NCBI GenBank assembly: GCA_021162285.1
Contig: JAGGYZ010000229.1
Span: 1 to 8,919, forward strand
Source: Candidatus Fermentibacteraceae bacterium
GTDB lineage: Bacteria; Fermentibacterota; Fermentibacteria; Fermentibacterales; JCC-6
Direction: 5' to 3'
DNA length: 8,919 nucleotides
Position 1 is the stretch's first letter; every line of letters begins with the position of its first letter. Made by a program: the position numbers and the translations under genes. The notes beneath the pieces were generated by a model, which was not told the DNA's origin, did no database searches, and saw nothing but the letters and a program-made list of their open reading frames with translations. Positions 1 through 6,391 of the stretch are shown here, piece by piece.

Positions 1-662
1 ACCTTTCCCATGGACAGGGCAAACGGCTCAGCTTCGAGCTGGCCGCTTACAGTAAGAAATGCTTTCTTTTTGAAGTAGTCTTTTTCATACTCAACTCTGC
101 CATCTTTTACGGGAAGCAGATCCAGGGGAAGTGTAGTAAGCTGAAAAGTTTCACCTGCACCTTCACAGTCGCTCTCTGTTATAAATGGTGTGTGAACATT
201 GAAGAAGCCGTTTGTATCAAAGAATCTGTGTATTGCCATGGAGATATGGTGACTAACCCTGAACACGCTTCCGAGAGTGTTTGTTCTCGACCGCAAATGG
301 GGCATTGTTCTCAGGAATTCCAAAGAGTGTCTTTTCTTTTGAAGAGGGTACCCGCTGTCTACAGGTCCGACTATTTCAAGATCTTCTGCGGAGATTTCAA
401 CTGTCTGCTCTTTTCCCTGACTTTCAACAACGGTACCTGTTACTTTTATGCACGCACCGGTTTGAAGAGCGGAAAGTTTTTCCGCCGGGAACGAGGTTCT
501 GTCAAACACTACCTGAAGATTTGCAGAGGTCGATCCATCATTGAGAGAAGCAAAGGCAACGCTCTTGCCGGTTCTGGCAGTTTTAATCCAGCCGTAAACT
601 GTTGCAGTACCGCTGGTATAAGTTCCACCCAGTATCGAATCAATGGTGTCTCGATGGATCAT
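1..662 (-). CDS. asnS: Asparaginyl-tRNA synthetase, N-terminal part (cut by window edge)
   Basis: This gene encodes the cytoplasmic class II enzyme that charges tRNA-Asn with asparagine. Only the first 220 residues are present; the family is usually about 430-470 residues, and the missing part lies left of the window. Residues about 19-100 form the OB-fold anticodon-binding domain (YGWIKTAR, then FASLNDGS and LQVVFD). The hinge follows, and the catalytic core starts at KRHSLEFLRTMPHLRSRTN (110-128). TPFITESDCEGAGETF (158-173) and FLTVSGQLEAE (202-212) are signatures shared with bacterial AsnRS and close to E. coli AsnS; SDCEGAGE favours AsnRS over AspRS. The ATG at 662 is chosen because GGAGG lies 6 nt upstream (669-673 on the plus strand) and because the OB fold starts at the normal distance. 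The gene was found by translating the minus strand, because it has no stop inside the window. Confidence 0.96.
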   Translation of the reverse strand, partial: MIHRDTIDSILGGTYTSGTATVYGWIKTARTGKSVAFASLNDGSTSANLQVVFDRTSFPAEKLSALQTGACIKVTGTVVESQGKEQTVEISAEDLEIVGPVDSGYPLQKKRHSLEFLRTMPHLRSRTNTLGSVFRVSHHISMAIHRFFDTNGFFNVHTPFITESDCEGAGETFQLTTLPLDLLPVKDGRVEYEKDYFKKKAFLTVSGQLEAEPFALSMGK

Positions 663-668
663 CTGGAA

Positions 669-719
669 CCTCCGTACAGGTAAATAAAACTATAAAACGG
701 GAGAATGGCTAATCTACAA
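669..719 (-). promoter_or_regulatory. asnS leader: Shine-Dalgarno and weak promoter candidate
   Basis: On the minus strand a strong GGAGG (669-673) precedes the asnS ATG by 6 nt. Further upstream is an AT-rich -10-like element, TATAGT (689-694), with TTGTAG (714-719) as a poor -35 candidate at a long 19-bp spacing. The ribosome binding site is convincing. The promoter is only a suggestion, although asnS needs its own promoter because a terminator lies upstream at 780-812. Confidence 0.35.
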
Positions 720-779
720 AGAAACCACAACGGAGGGCAACGATTGGAACTTCGGATATTGGTTTCATGATACGCGAAG

Positions 780-812
780 AAAACCCGCCAGGTGTTTTTC
801 CCGGCGGGCTTT
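780..812 (-). terminator. Rho-independent terminator after the radical SAM gene
   Basis: A hairpin has 13-bp arms, 780-792 and 800-812, around a 7-nt loop. Read as minus-strand RNA, both non-Watson-Crick positions are G-U wobbles, the GC core is followed by UUUU, and the stem is continuous. Read as plus-strand RNA, the same positions become A-C mismatches. The orientation is therefore minus, ending the radical SAM transcript about 110 nt after its stop codon and insulating asnS. Confidence 0.75.
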
Positions 813-921
813 GTTCGTGACACAAACTCCTGAAAGGGGTGTTCATTGCAGGAGGAGGGATCCCGCTCCGAACATCTGCCTATAGCGCTCCGGTATTCAG
901 ATTGTTCCAGCAGCGGTGAAT

Positions 922-1869
922 TCAGTCTGCAACTGAGGGAATTTCCTCCATGGAGTAACCAAGATGCTTTCCCTGCCACGAATCCCGGTACATAAGCTCT
1001 CTTCTTACCCTGTTCATCACTGCAAGTTTGTTGATTGCCCATTGGGGAGCTACCAGCATTCTGGGAGGTGCTTCACCGGTTACACGCTGTACCACAATGT
1101 CCGGTCTGATGTGTTCTAGAAAATCTGCTGCAAGCTCAGCGTATTCGCTTTTCTCCATAAGGGTGAATTCACCACGGCTGTACTGATCTGCCAGAAGTGT
1201 GTTCTTTACAACATGAAGGTTCTGGAGTTTTACGCCTGCTGTGCCGGATCTGTTTACCAGGTCGGCAGTTGTCATGGCTTCCTCTGCAGTTTCACCGGGG
1301 TATCCCAGAATTACGTGTGCGGCGGTTCTTATGTTTCTTGCGTGCAGTTTTTCAAAAGCTTTTTTCGAATCATAAACTGTGTGTCCCCTGTTCATGCGCA
1401 CCAGAGTCAGATCACATCCGCTTTGAACTCCAAGCTCGACCCAGACAAATGTTTCCCGGGAGATATCTTCAAGAAGGTCAAGAACATCTTCATCGAGGCA
1501 GTCCGGTCTTGTGCACAGGGACAGACCGAGGATGCCGGGGAAGTCCAGTGCCTGCCGGTACAGCTTTTCCAGACTTTTAACATCTCTGTATGTTGTTGTG
1601 TAATCCTGAAAATAGGCAAGAAAGTGATCTGTTTCATGTCTTTCCCGTACGTATTCGGAGGCCAGTTCAAGCTGACGGGTAACAGACATCCCGGGCTTGT
1701 AATGAAGAGGCTCACTGCCGGCAGGGTTGCAGAATGTGCAACCTGCCGTGCCCTTTGTCCCGTCTCTGGTGGGGCAGGTAAAGCCGCCTGCAATGCTTAC
1801 CTTGTAAACCTTTTCTCCGAAAGTGTTTCTGAAATATGAATTAAGGGAATAGTATCTGTTCTTGTTCAA
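922..1869 (-). CDS. TIGR01212 family radical SAM protein (YhcC-like)
   Basis: This 315-residue protein belongs to the YhcC/TIGR01212 branch of the radical SAM superfamily. These proteins bind a [4Fe-4S] cluster and cleave S-adenosylmethionine reductively; the substrate of this branch is not settled to my knowledge. The N-terminal GGFTCPTRDGTKGTAGCTFC (28-47) supplies the cluster cysteines C32, C44 and C47 in the C-x11-C-x2-C spacing typical of this family rather than the usual CxxxCxxC. Other family blocks are LAYFQDYTTTY (84-94), CTRPDCL (119-125), WVELGVQS (143-150), RMNRGH (158-163) and HVILGYPGET (185-194). Length is normal. The start is TTG at 1867-1869; no in-frame ATG or GTG lies between it and the divergent gene, and the protein begins where relatives do. 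No clear Shine-Dalgarno precedes it. Residues N3-RYYSLNSYFRNTFG agree with the family N-terminus. Confidence 0.9.
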   Translation of the reverse strand: MNKNRYYSLNSYFRNTFGEKVYKVSIAGGFTCPTRDGTKGTAGCTFCNPAGSEPLHYKPGMSVTRQLELASEYVRERHETDHFLAYFQDYTTTYRDVKSLEKLYRQALDFPGILGLSLCTRPDCLDEDVLDLLEDISRETFVWVELGVQSGCDLTLVRMNRGHTVYDSKKAFEKLHARNIRTAAHVILGYPGETAEEAMTTADLVNRSGTAGVKLQNLHVVKNTLLADQYSRGEFTLMEKSEYAELAADFLEHIRPDIVVQRVTGEAPPRMLVAPQWAINKLAVMNRVRRELMYRDSWQGKHLGYSMEEIPSVAD

Positions 1870-1893
1870 TATCCGCTCATTTCTGTTGCGGCA

Positions 1894-1901
1894 ATTATAA
1901 T
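1894..1901. promoter_or_regulatory. Palindromic -10 shared by two divergent genes
   Basis: The 8-bp palindrome ATTATAAT contains a perfect TATAAT on each strand: plus 1896-1901 and minus 1899-1894. It sits in a spacer of only 38 bp between the radical SAM gene (minus) and the NAT-like gene (plus). On the plus side the -10 ends 6 nt before the ATG at 1908, so transcription would begin at or next to the start codon. On the minus side a 5' leader of about 18 nt would result. I found no good -35 on either strand, so use by the housekeeping sigma factor is inferred from the -10 alone. Confidence 0.5.
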
Positions 1902-1907
1902 AAACCC

Positions 1908-2690
1908 ATGGAAAAAGCAGCTGATATATTTTTTGAGCATTTCAACACCCTCCCGGGCAGTAGTGCTGCAGACATACACAGAACAGGTGAGATTTTTTCA
2001 CAGATTCCATGGGAGAACCTTACCAAGTATCTCCTTCATTCTTCAGGGGAAGACCGTCCAAGACTGGCTGATGAGGTGATGAACGGGTATGTGAATAATG
2101 GAACAGGGGGAACCTGTTATTCACTTACGGAAACACTTGGTGCAATTATGAAGGCGTGCGGGCTTTACGCAAGGCCCCTTACCGGTCATATAAATGGCAG
2201 GATGAATACACACTGTGCCCTGCTTGTGGAGGGAGAAGCCGGCAGATTCATTCTGGATCCCGGTTACATCGTTCCCGGTGCTGTCAAGCTCTCCGGTGCT
2301 GGTGCAGGTGAAATAATCACCGCCGGAAGAAAGATGTGCTGGACTCCGGTTAAAGGCGGATGGGAGCTTTCCACCGAAGAAAATGGCAGGAAGCTGAAGA
2401 GGTACCATCTGGAAGACCGCCAGCTTTCCCGTGACGAGTTTGTTCAGTACTGGAAGGATTCTTTCAATTCTCCGGGGATGAACAGCCTCTACCTTAATCG
2501 AACAGGTTCTTCCGGTGGAAGAATCAGTGCGCACAACGGGAATCTGAGAATTGTTGACAGCATGGGAAACAGGAACCGAAAGATTCGCAGGGATTACCCG
2601 CAGGAGATCAGTGAAGCATTCGGTGTATCCGCGGATGTGGCCCGTGCTGCCTGGGAGCAGCTTCAACGTCAGAAGCAGGGAAACAGCTGA
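1908..2690 (+). CDS. Arylamine N-acetyltransferase-like protein with Cys-His-Asp triad
   Basis: This 260-residue protein has the plan of the NAT family (acetyl-CoA:arylamine N-acetyltransferase, papain/transglutaminase-like fold). IFSQIPWENLTKYL (29-42) matches the N-terminal FxxIPFENL block. GTGGTCYSL (65-73) carries the putative nucleophile C70, NTHCALLV (100-107) the histidine H102, and LDPGY (116-120) the aspartate D117; the His-Asp gap of 15 equals that of Salmonella NAT. The C-terminal part (SGGRISAHNGNLRIV, then EISEAFGVS) resembles the NAT third domain. The usual RGGxCxExN motif is altered: Arg is T66, and Glu and Asn are S72 and T74. The acyl donor or acceptor may therefore differ, and a transglutaminase-like role is an alternative. 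ATG 1908 is the only start in frame; it has no Shine-Dalgarno and lies just after a perfect -10. Its TGA overlaps the next gene's ATG by 1 bp. Confidence 0.75.
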   Translation: MEKAADIFFEHFNTLPGSSAADIHRTGEIFSQIPWENLTKYLLHSSGEDRPRLADEVMNGYVNNGTGGTCYSLTETLGAIMKACGLYARPLTGHINGRMNTHCALLVEGEAGRFILDPGYIVPGAVKLSGAGAGEIITAGRKMCWTPVKGGWELSTEENGRKLKRYHLEDRQLSRDEFVQYWKDSFNSPGMNSLYLNRTGSSGGRISAHNGNLRIVDSMGNRNRKIRRDYPQEISEAFGVSADVARAAWEQLQRQKQGNS

Positions 2691-3229
2691 TGTCCGCGCC
2701 TGAACAGTTTCCGCCGGTCCTGCCTGTGGTCAGTGTTCTGTATTCAGACAGTTCACACCTCAAGTGGATTCTTTCACAGCTGCAGCTTCTGCTGGGAGAG
2801 TCGGTTCTGTTCAGTGAGCCTTTTGCATTCGATATGACCGACTACTACACAGGTGAAATGGGTGCAGACCTGTTTCGGGTCTGGTTCTGTTTTGCTCCGC
2901 TCCGTGACCCGTCAGAGTTGCCCCGCTGGAAAACGCAGTGTGCTGAACTTGAGAAGGAAACATCATCAAACGGTAATAGGCTGGTAAACGTAGACCCTGG
3001 TTACCTTGACCACGGCAAGCTGGTTCTGGCCAGCTTCAAACATGCTCCTGACAAGGTTTACATGGGTGAAGGTGTTTTCGCACACACCTGTCTGGTGTAC
3101 AGAAACGGTGGATTTCACGGACCTGTGCACAGTTTTGCAGACTTTATCGATGGCAGGTTCAACAGTTTTTTCAGTGATGCAAAACAGTTGCTTAAAAAGC
3201 TTTTGAGAGAGCAGAACCGTCAAGGTTAA
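2690..3229 (+). CDS. DUF4416 family protein
   Basis: This 179-residue soluble protein matches the DUF4416 family, whose function is unknown. Recognisable blocks are the start PVVSVLYSDSSHLKWI (12-27), FAFDMTDYYTGEMGADLFR (45-63), the hallmark LVNVDPGYLDHGKLVLASFK (98-117) and KVYMGEGVFAHTCLVYRNGGF (122-142). Length is normal and there is no signal peptide or membrane segment. The ATG at 2690 overlaps the NAT-like gene's TGA (TGATG), and AGGGA lies about 9 nt upstream, so the two are probably co-transcribed and translationally coupled. The last 38 bp overlap the 3' end of the convergent aminotransferase gene, placing the final dozen codons of both genes in the same DNA. Conserved D102, P103, G104 and Y105 would be the first residues to examine for an active site. 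Confidence 0.85.
   Translation: MSAPEQFPPVLPVVSVLYSDSSHLKWILSQLQLLLGESVLFSEPFAFDMTDYYTGEMGADLFRVWFCFAPLRDPSELPRWKTQCAELEKETSSNGNRLVNVDPGYLDHGKLVLASFKHAPDKVYMGEGVFAHTCLVYRNGGFHGPVHSFADFIDGRFNSFFSDAKQLLKKLLREQNRQG
3192..3229. other. 38-bp convergent overlap of two genes
   Basis: The stop codons of the DUF4416 gene (TAA, 3227-3229, plus) and the aminotransferase gene (TAA, complement of 3192-3194) lie inside each other's coding regions. Both reading frames are intact. No intrinsic terminator with a T-tract is evident for either strand here; only the short palindromes AAAAGCTTTT (3195-3204) and GGTTAACC are seen. Confidence 0.85.
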
Positions 3230-4379
3230 CCGTTGCCAGTGCAGACATTGCAGGTACCAGTTCTTCATCTGAAAGACACCCGAAGCTGAATCTGAGATGG
3301 TGTCTGCCTGAGCTGCCGAAGGCATCTCCCGGAATGGCGGCAATGCTGTATTTACTTATAAGGTGCTCGGCCAGAGCGTAGGCATCAATGGTGTCAGGTG
3401 TTTTTGCCAGAGTGAAAAAACCTCCGCCTGCTTTTCTCCACTCCAGTCCTTCAGCTTTTTCCATGGCGTCTCGGCAGAGGTCAAGCCGGTACCGGACTTC
3501 CTCGGATCTTTTCTCAACCCACCCTTCCAGGTTCAGGCATTCCTCAAGAAGCATCTGCCCCGGTGTTGACGGACAGATCACCACAGAATCCTGTACTTTA
3601 AGAGCCTGCGTCAGAATGTGGTCAGCTCCGAACAGGTATCCCAGGCGCCACCCGGACAGGCTGAAACTTTTTGAAAAGCTGCCCAGGGTAAGAACATGGT
3701 CTTGTTTTGATTCCATCCACGGATGGTGTGAGCTGCCTGTAAAGTTGAACTGCTCGTAGGTCTCGTCAATTATCAGAGTGCAGTTGTTTTCCCCGGTAAG
3801 TTTTACAATCCTCCGTAATTCCTCTTCAGAAAGTACTGCTCCTGTGGGATTTCCCGGGTTCACCAGAACCATAACTTTTGCTCCCGGAACTCTCTGCTCT
3901 AATATTTCCCATGGAACAGTCCAGCCAGAGTCTTCAACCATTGGAATCGAGTCCAGCACCAGGCTGGAAAACTGAATAGCAAAAACATGATCAAAATAGT
4001 AGGGTTCAAGCACTATTGCCCTGTCACCAGGGTCGGCCACAGCAAGAAGAGCGCTTACAAAAGCCTGACTTGCTCCGCAGGTGAGATGAAGCTCTCTCTG
4101 AGGATCAATATCTATTCCTCTCCTTCTCTTTATCTCCCCAGCCAGGGCTGCTCTGGTTGATAAATGACCGGGGTCAGGTCCGTAGAGGTGAAAAGACTTC
4201 CTGTCCATGGCCTGTTTCACCGCCTCAACAGCCTGTTCCGGAGGGCCGTACCACGGAACTGCCTGCGCCATGGAGTAAACTTCCTGTCCGGTTGAACGCA
4301 TCTCCCTTACTCTGTTCATGATAGAGTGCAGTGGCGGCATGTGTATTCTGGCAGTTCTCTCCGATGTTTCAGTTTTCAT
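3192..4379 (-). CDS. Pyridoxal-phosphate-dependent aminotransferase, class I/II (AspC-like fold)
   Basis: This 395-residue cytoplasmic fold-type I aminotransferase transfers an amino group between an amino acid and a 2-oxo acid using PLP. The PLP lysine is K237 in SFSKSFSLSGWRLGY (234-248). The phosphate and pyridine ring contacts are NPGNPTG (174-180, with N177), D205 and Y208 in IIDETY, and R245. R363 in HHLRFSFG (360-367) is the expected substrate carboxylate arginine. YGPDPGHLSTRAAL (66-79) is the glycine-rich N-terminal block. Family and length fit aspartate/aromatic-type subgroup I aminotransferases, but the substrate cannot be read from the sequence, so no symbol is given. The start ATG (4377-4379) has AGGGGA about 7 nt upstream on the minus strand. 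The gene ends with TAA inside the convergent DUF4416 gene. Confidence 0.93.
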   Translation of the reverse strand: MKTETSERTARIHMPPLHSIMNRVREMRSTGQEVYSMAQAVPWYGPPEQAVEAVKQAMDRKSFHLYGPDPGHLSTRAALAGEIKRRRGIDIDPQRELHLTCGASQAFVSALLAVADPGDRAIVLEPYYFDHVFAIQFSSLVLDSIPMVEDSGWTVPWEILEQRVPGAKVMVLVNPGNPTGAVLSEEELRRIVKLTGENNCTLIIDETYEQFNFTGSSHHPWMESKQDHVLTLGSFSKSFSLSGWRLGYLFGADHILTQALKVQDSVVICPSTPGQMLLEECLNLEGWVEKRSEEVRYRLDLCRDAMEKAEGLEWRKAGGGFFTLAKTPDTIDAYALAEHLISKYSIAAIPGDAFGSSGRHHLRFSFGCLSDEELVPAMSALATVNLDGSALSKAF

Positions 4380-4563
4380 CCGGTTCCCCTTTGCATTGCA
4401 GTTTCGCTTTGTGGACGATTGATTTATAAAAGGGGAACAGGTGAAGGAAAAGTCTGGCTGCTGCTTTGACCGGCAAATCTTCCGGAAGCAGGTGGACAGA
4501 GTTATTGGAACAACTTAGTTTCCGGTGATGTACATACTGCAGAGACTATTCGAAAGGATGTGT
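4380..4563. promoter_or_regulatory. Divergent control region between aminotransferase and DUF3108 genes
   Basis: This 184-bp spacer separates two divergent genes. TTTATAAA (4423-4430) is a palindrome giving TATAAA, a good -10-like hexamer, on both strands; neither has a convincing -35 at 16-18 bp. From there the plus-strand leader would be about 125 nt. It contains a possible hairpin with outer arms 4461-4466 and 4486-4491 (CTGCTT/AAGCAG) and an inner CCGG pair. AGGA at 4555-4558 is the ribosome binding site for the DUF3108 gene. No RNA gene or known riboswitch is recognisable. Confidence 0.35.
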
Positions 4564-5370
4564 ATGAAACTGGTTTTAATTCTTCTTCTCGGTGTATCGA
4601 TATCCTGCTTTGCCTACGGTTCTGTATGGGACTGGGGAGAGTACCAGAGACGGTTTGCAGAGAACACCGCGTGGGGTCCCGGCGAGAGGCTTGTGTTCAG
4701 TGTAGAATACGGAATAATAAAGGCGGGAACCGCGACTCTCAGTGTTACAGGTCCCGTGGATCATGACGGCCTGCTTGCTTACAGAATAACTGCGGAGGCT
4801 GGTTCCAACCCTGCTTTCAGCAGTTTTTTTGAAGTGAGAGACATCAACGAAGCACTTCTGGACATCGTTCAGCTTCACTCGCTTACATTCATGAAGAGTC
4901 TCCAGGAGGGTGACTTTTCCAGCAGTGAAGAGATGTACTTTGACCAGGAAGCAGGTTTTGCGTACTATCCTGATGAGGAAGACCCTGATCTGGCAGAAAT
5001 GGCAATACCGCCCCATGCTCTGGATGTTCTCAGTGCGTTCTACTATGCAAGGACCAGAGAACTTGAACCTGGTGGCAATTTCTACATTGATGTTCATGTG
5101 GACAACGACAACTACCCCCTTGAGGTAAAGGTTCTTGACAGGGAAAGAATTCGCACAAGGGCGGGATCTTTTGACTGCATTCAGCTTCAGCCGGTTCTCA
5201 GAGGTGATGGTCTCTTCAAACAGCAGGGTGAGATCTTTATCTGGGTTACCGACGACGAAAGACACATGCCGGTACTTATGAGTGCTTCTATTGTAATTGG
5301 TGAGATAACATGTATGCTCGAAGACTTCACCATGGGAACGCCGCTGGAAGTTGAGAACCCTTTTCAGTGA
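4564..5370 (+). CDS. Secreted DUF3108 domain protein
   Basis: This 268-residue protein is exported. It has a short Sec signal peptide, MKLVLILLLGVSISCFAYG (1-19), then a DUF3108 domain: GERLVFSVEYGIIKAGTATL (40-59), the signature in which a beta-rich envelope protein of unknown role begins, followed by YRITAEAGSNPAFSSFFEVRD (73-93), a conserved alternation near LDVLSAFYYAR (153-163), and the end strands GEIFIWVTDDERHMPVLM (222-239). C15 is not in a good lipobox (S at -3), so a soluble periplasmic or surface protein is more likely than a lipoprotein. ATG 4564 is preferred because AGGA lies 5 nt upstream and the signal peptide starts at once; in-frame starts at 4525 (GTG), 4528 and 4558 would add up to 13 residues with poor signal-peptide form. 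The stop overlaps a GTG that opens the RNase HIII frame. Family assignment is good; function is unknown. Confidence 0.85.
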   Translation: MKLVLILLLGVSISCFAYGSVWDWGEYQRRFAENTAWGPGERLVFSVEYGIIKAGTATLSVTGPVDHDGLLAYRITAEAGSNPAFSSFFEVRDINEALLDIVQLHSLTFMKSLQEGDFSSSEEMYFDQEAGFAYYPDEEDPDLAEMAIPPHALDVLSAFYYARTRELEPGGNFYIDVHVDNDNYPLEVKVLDRERIRTRAGSFDCIQLQPVLRGDGLFKQQGEIFIWVTDDERHMPVLMSASIVIGEITCMLEDFTMGTPLEVENPFQ

Positions 5371-5384
5371 TTTCTTCAGGTTTG

Positions 5385-6302
5385 ATGGATCATCTTCAGT
5401 CGACCCTGAAGAGGCTTTCATCCATCGGGGTATCTGTGACTGCACAGAAGGAGTTGCCCTACGGAGTTCAGCTTTCCCTGGAGCGGTCTGATGGCCATTG
5501 CAAGGTTAACCTTTACCACTCAAAGAAAAAGGGTAGATCAACTGTACAGGCCGGAGGAGATGCAGAGCTTCTCGGCGTGGTTATGGGAGAAGTTTCACCT
5601 GCTGCTATAACTGCTCTTTCCGTTCCGGAAGGGCTTCGAGCCGGTAGTGATGAAGCTGGCAAAGGCGACTATTTCGGCCCTCTTGTAGTTGCGGCAACAG
5701 CCTGCCGACGGGACACTGCAAAGGCTCTTACTGCCATGGGTGCAGCAGATTCCAAGAAGCTTTCTTCAGCAAAGATCCGTGAGCTTTACGAAAGAATAAC
5801 TGAGATGCCAGATGTGAAATATGCAGTTTACAGTGTTTCGCCTGCAGACTACAACCGGCTCTTCAGCAATTTCAGGATGAAGGGCAGAAACAGCCTTGAT
5901 ACCCTTGCTATGGCCCACGGAAAGGTATTTGAAAAACTCTTTTCAGAAAAACAGGAGCCTTCTGCAGTTATCATAGACAAATTCTGTAAAATTGAGAGAC
6001 TCCAGCCGTGGTTATCGGTAAAATCTGCAACAGTAGAGTTGAGAGTAAGGGCGGAAGACAGCGAACCGGTGGTTGCTGCTGCTTCCATTATAGCAAGAAG
6101 TGTTTACATCCATGAACTGGAAAGACTGTCCTCCATCTACGGTGTTGATCTTAAACCGGGAGCTGGTGCCTCTGTAGACCGCATCGGCAAGGAGCTGGTA
6201 AGACTTCATGGAAGCGGAGTTCTGTTTGATACTGCGAAGGTTCATTTCGCAAATACCGGAAGAATAACGAACTTAGACTTGACCGGGCTTAGCAATCTTT
6301 AG
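5385..6302 (+). CDS. rnhC: Ribonuclease HIII
   Basis: This 305-residue cytoplasmic nuclease cuts the RNA strand of RNA-DNA hybrids, as at R-loops and primer remnants. Residues 1-70 form an N-terminal substrate-binding region of the TBP-like type found in RNase HIII, with YHSKKKGRSTVQAGG (44-58) as its basic strand. The catalytic domain opens with GSDEAGKGDYFGPLVVAA (87-104), whose GKGDYFGPL is diagnostic of type HIII rather than HII; D89 and E90 are metal ligands. DSKKL (122-126), IIDKF with D198, and AEDSEPVVAAASIIAR (223-238) follow; E224 occupies the position of the fourth acidic ligand by alignment with RNase HII. Length is normal. ATG 5385 has AGG 4 nt upstream. An in-frame GTG at 5367 overlaps the DUF3108 stop (GTGA) and would add six residues. 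Either start implies coupling with the upstream gene. Confidence 0.92.
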   Translation: MDHLQSTLKRLSSIGVSVTAQKELPYGVQLSLERSDGHCKVNLYHSKKKGRSTVQAGGDAELLGVVMGEVSPAAITALSVPEGLRAGSDEAGKGDYFGPLVVAATACRRDTAKALTAMGAADSKKLSSAKIRELYERITEMPDVKYAVYSVSPADYNRLFSNFRMKGRNSLDTLAMAHGKVFEKLFSEKQEPSAVIIDKFCKIERLQPWLSVKSATVELRVRAEDSEPVVAAASIIARSVYIHELERLSSIYGVDLKPGAGASVDRIGKELVRLHGSGVLFDTAKVHFANTGRITNLDLTGLSNL

Positions 6303-6362
6303 ATAATTGCGATTGTTCGGGCCGGGCGGTCCAGTGTTCAGAGGTGGATTATTATACCGAAT

Positions 6363-6374
6363 TGTTGTACAACA
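6363..6374. promoter_or_regulatory. 12-bp perfect palindrome before the repeat lipoprotein gene
   Basis: TGTTGTACAACA is a perfect inverted repeat that ends 6 nt before the GGAGGG ribosome binding site. Just upstream is an AT-rich TTATTATACC stretch (6349-6358) that could be a -10, though no good -35 is seen. The placement would suit an operator or a small RNA-level hairpin; the role is inferred. Confidence 0.3.
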
Positions 6375-6391
6375 GAATCCGGAGGGATACG

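Noticed and set aside
192..683. Plus-strand 163-residue ORF
   Set aside because: It lies antisense to asnS, whose minus-strand translation matches AsnRS motifs along its whole length; the plus frame shows no family features.
659..1042. Minus-strand 127-residue ORF spanning the asnS/radical SAM spacer
   Set aside because: It overlaps the end of the radical SAM gene in another frame, runs through the terminator hairpin and has no recognisable motif or good ribosome binding site.
1213..1839. Plus-strand 208-residue ORF
   Set aside because: It is antisense to the radical SAM gene, whose cluster cysteines and family blocks are clear.
4461..4491. Hairpin in the DUF3108 leader as a riboswitch or terminator
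   Set aside because: The stem is short and interrupted, no T-tract follows, and no known riboswitch core is visible.
4576..5445. Minus-strand 289-residue ORF
   Set aside because: Despite its length it is antisense to the DUF3108 gene and the start of rnhC, both of which have convincing starts and domains; its composition resembles a shadow frame.
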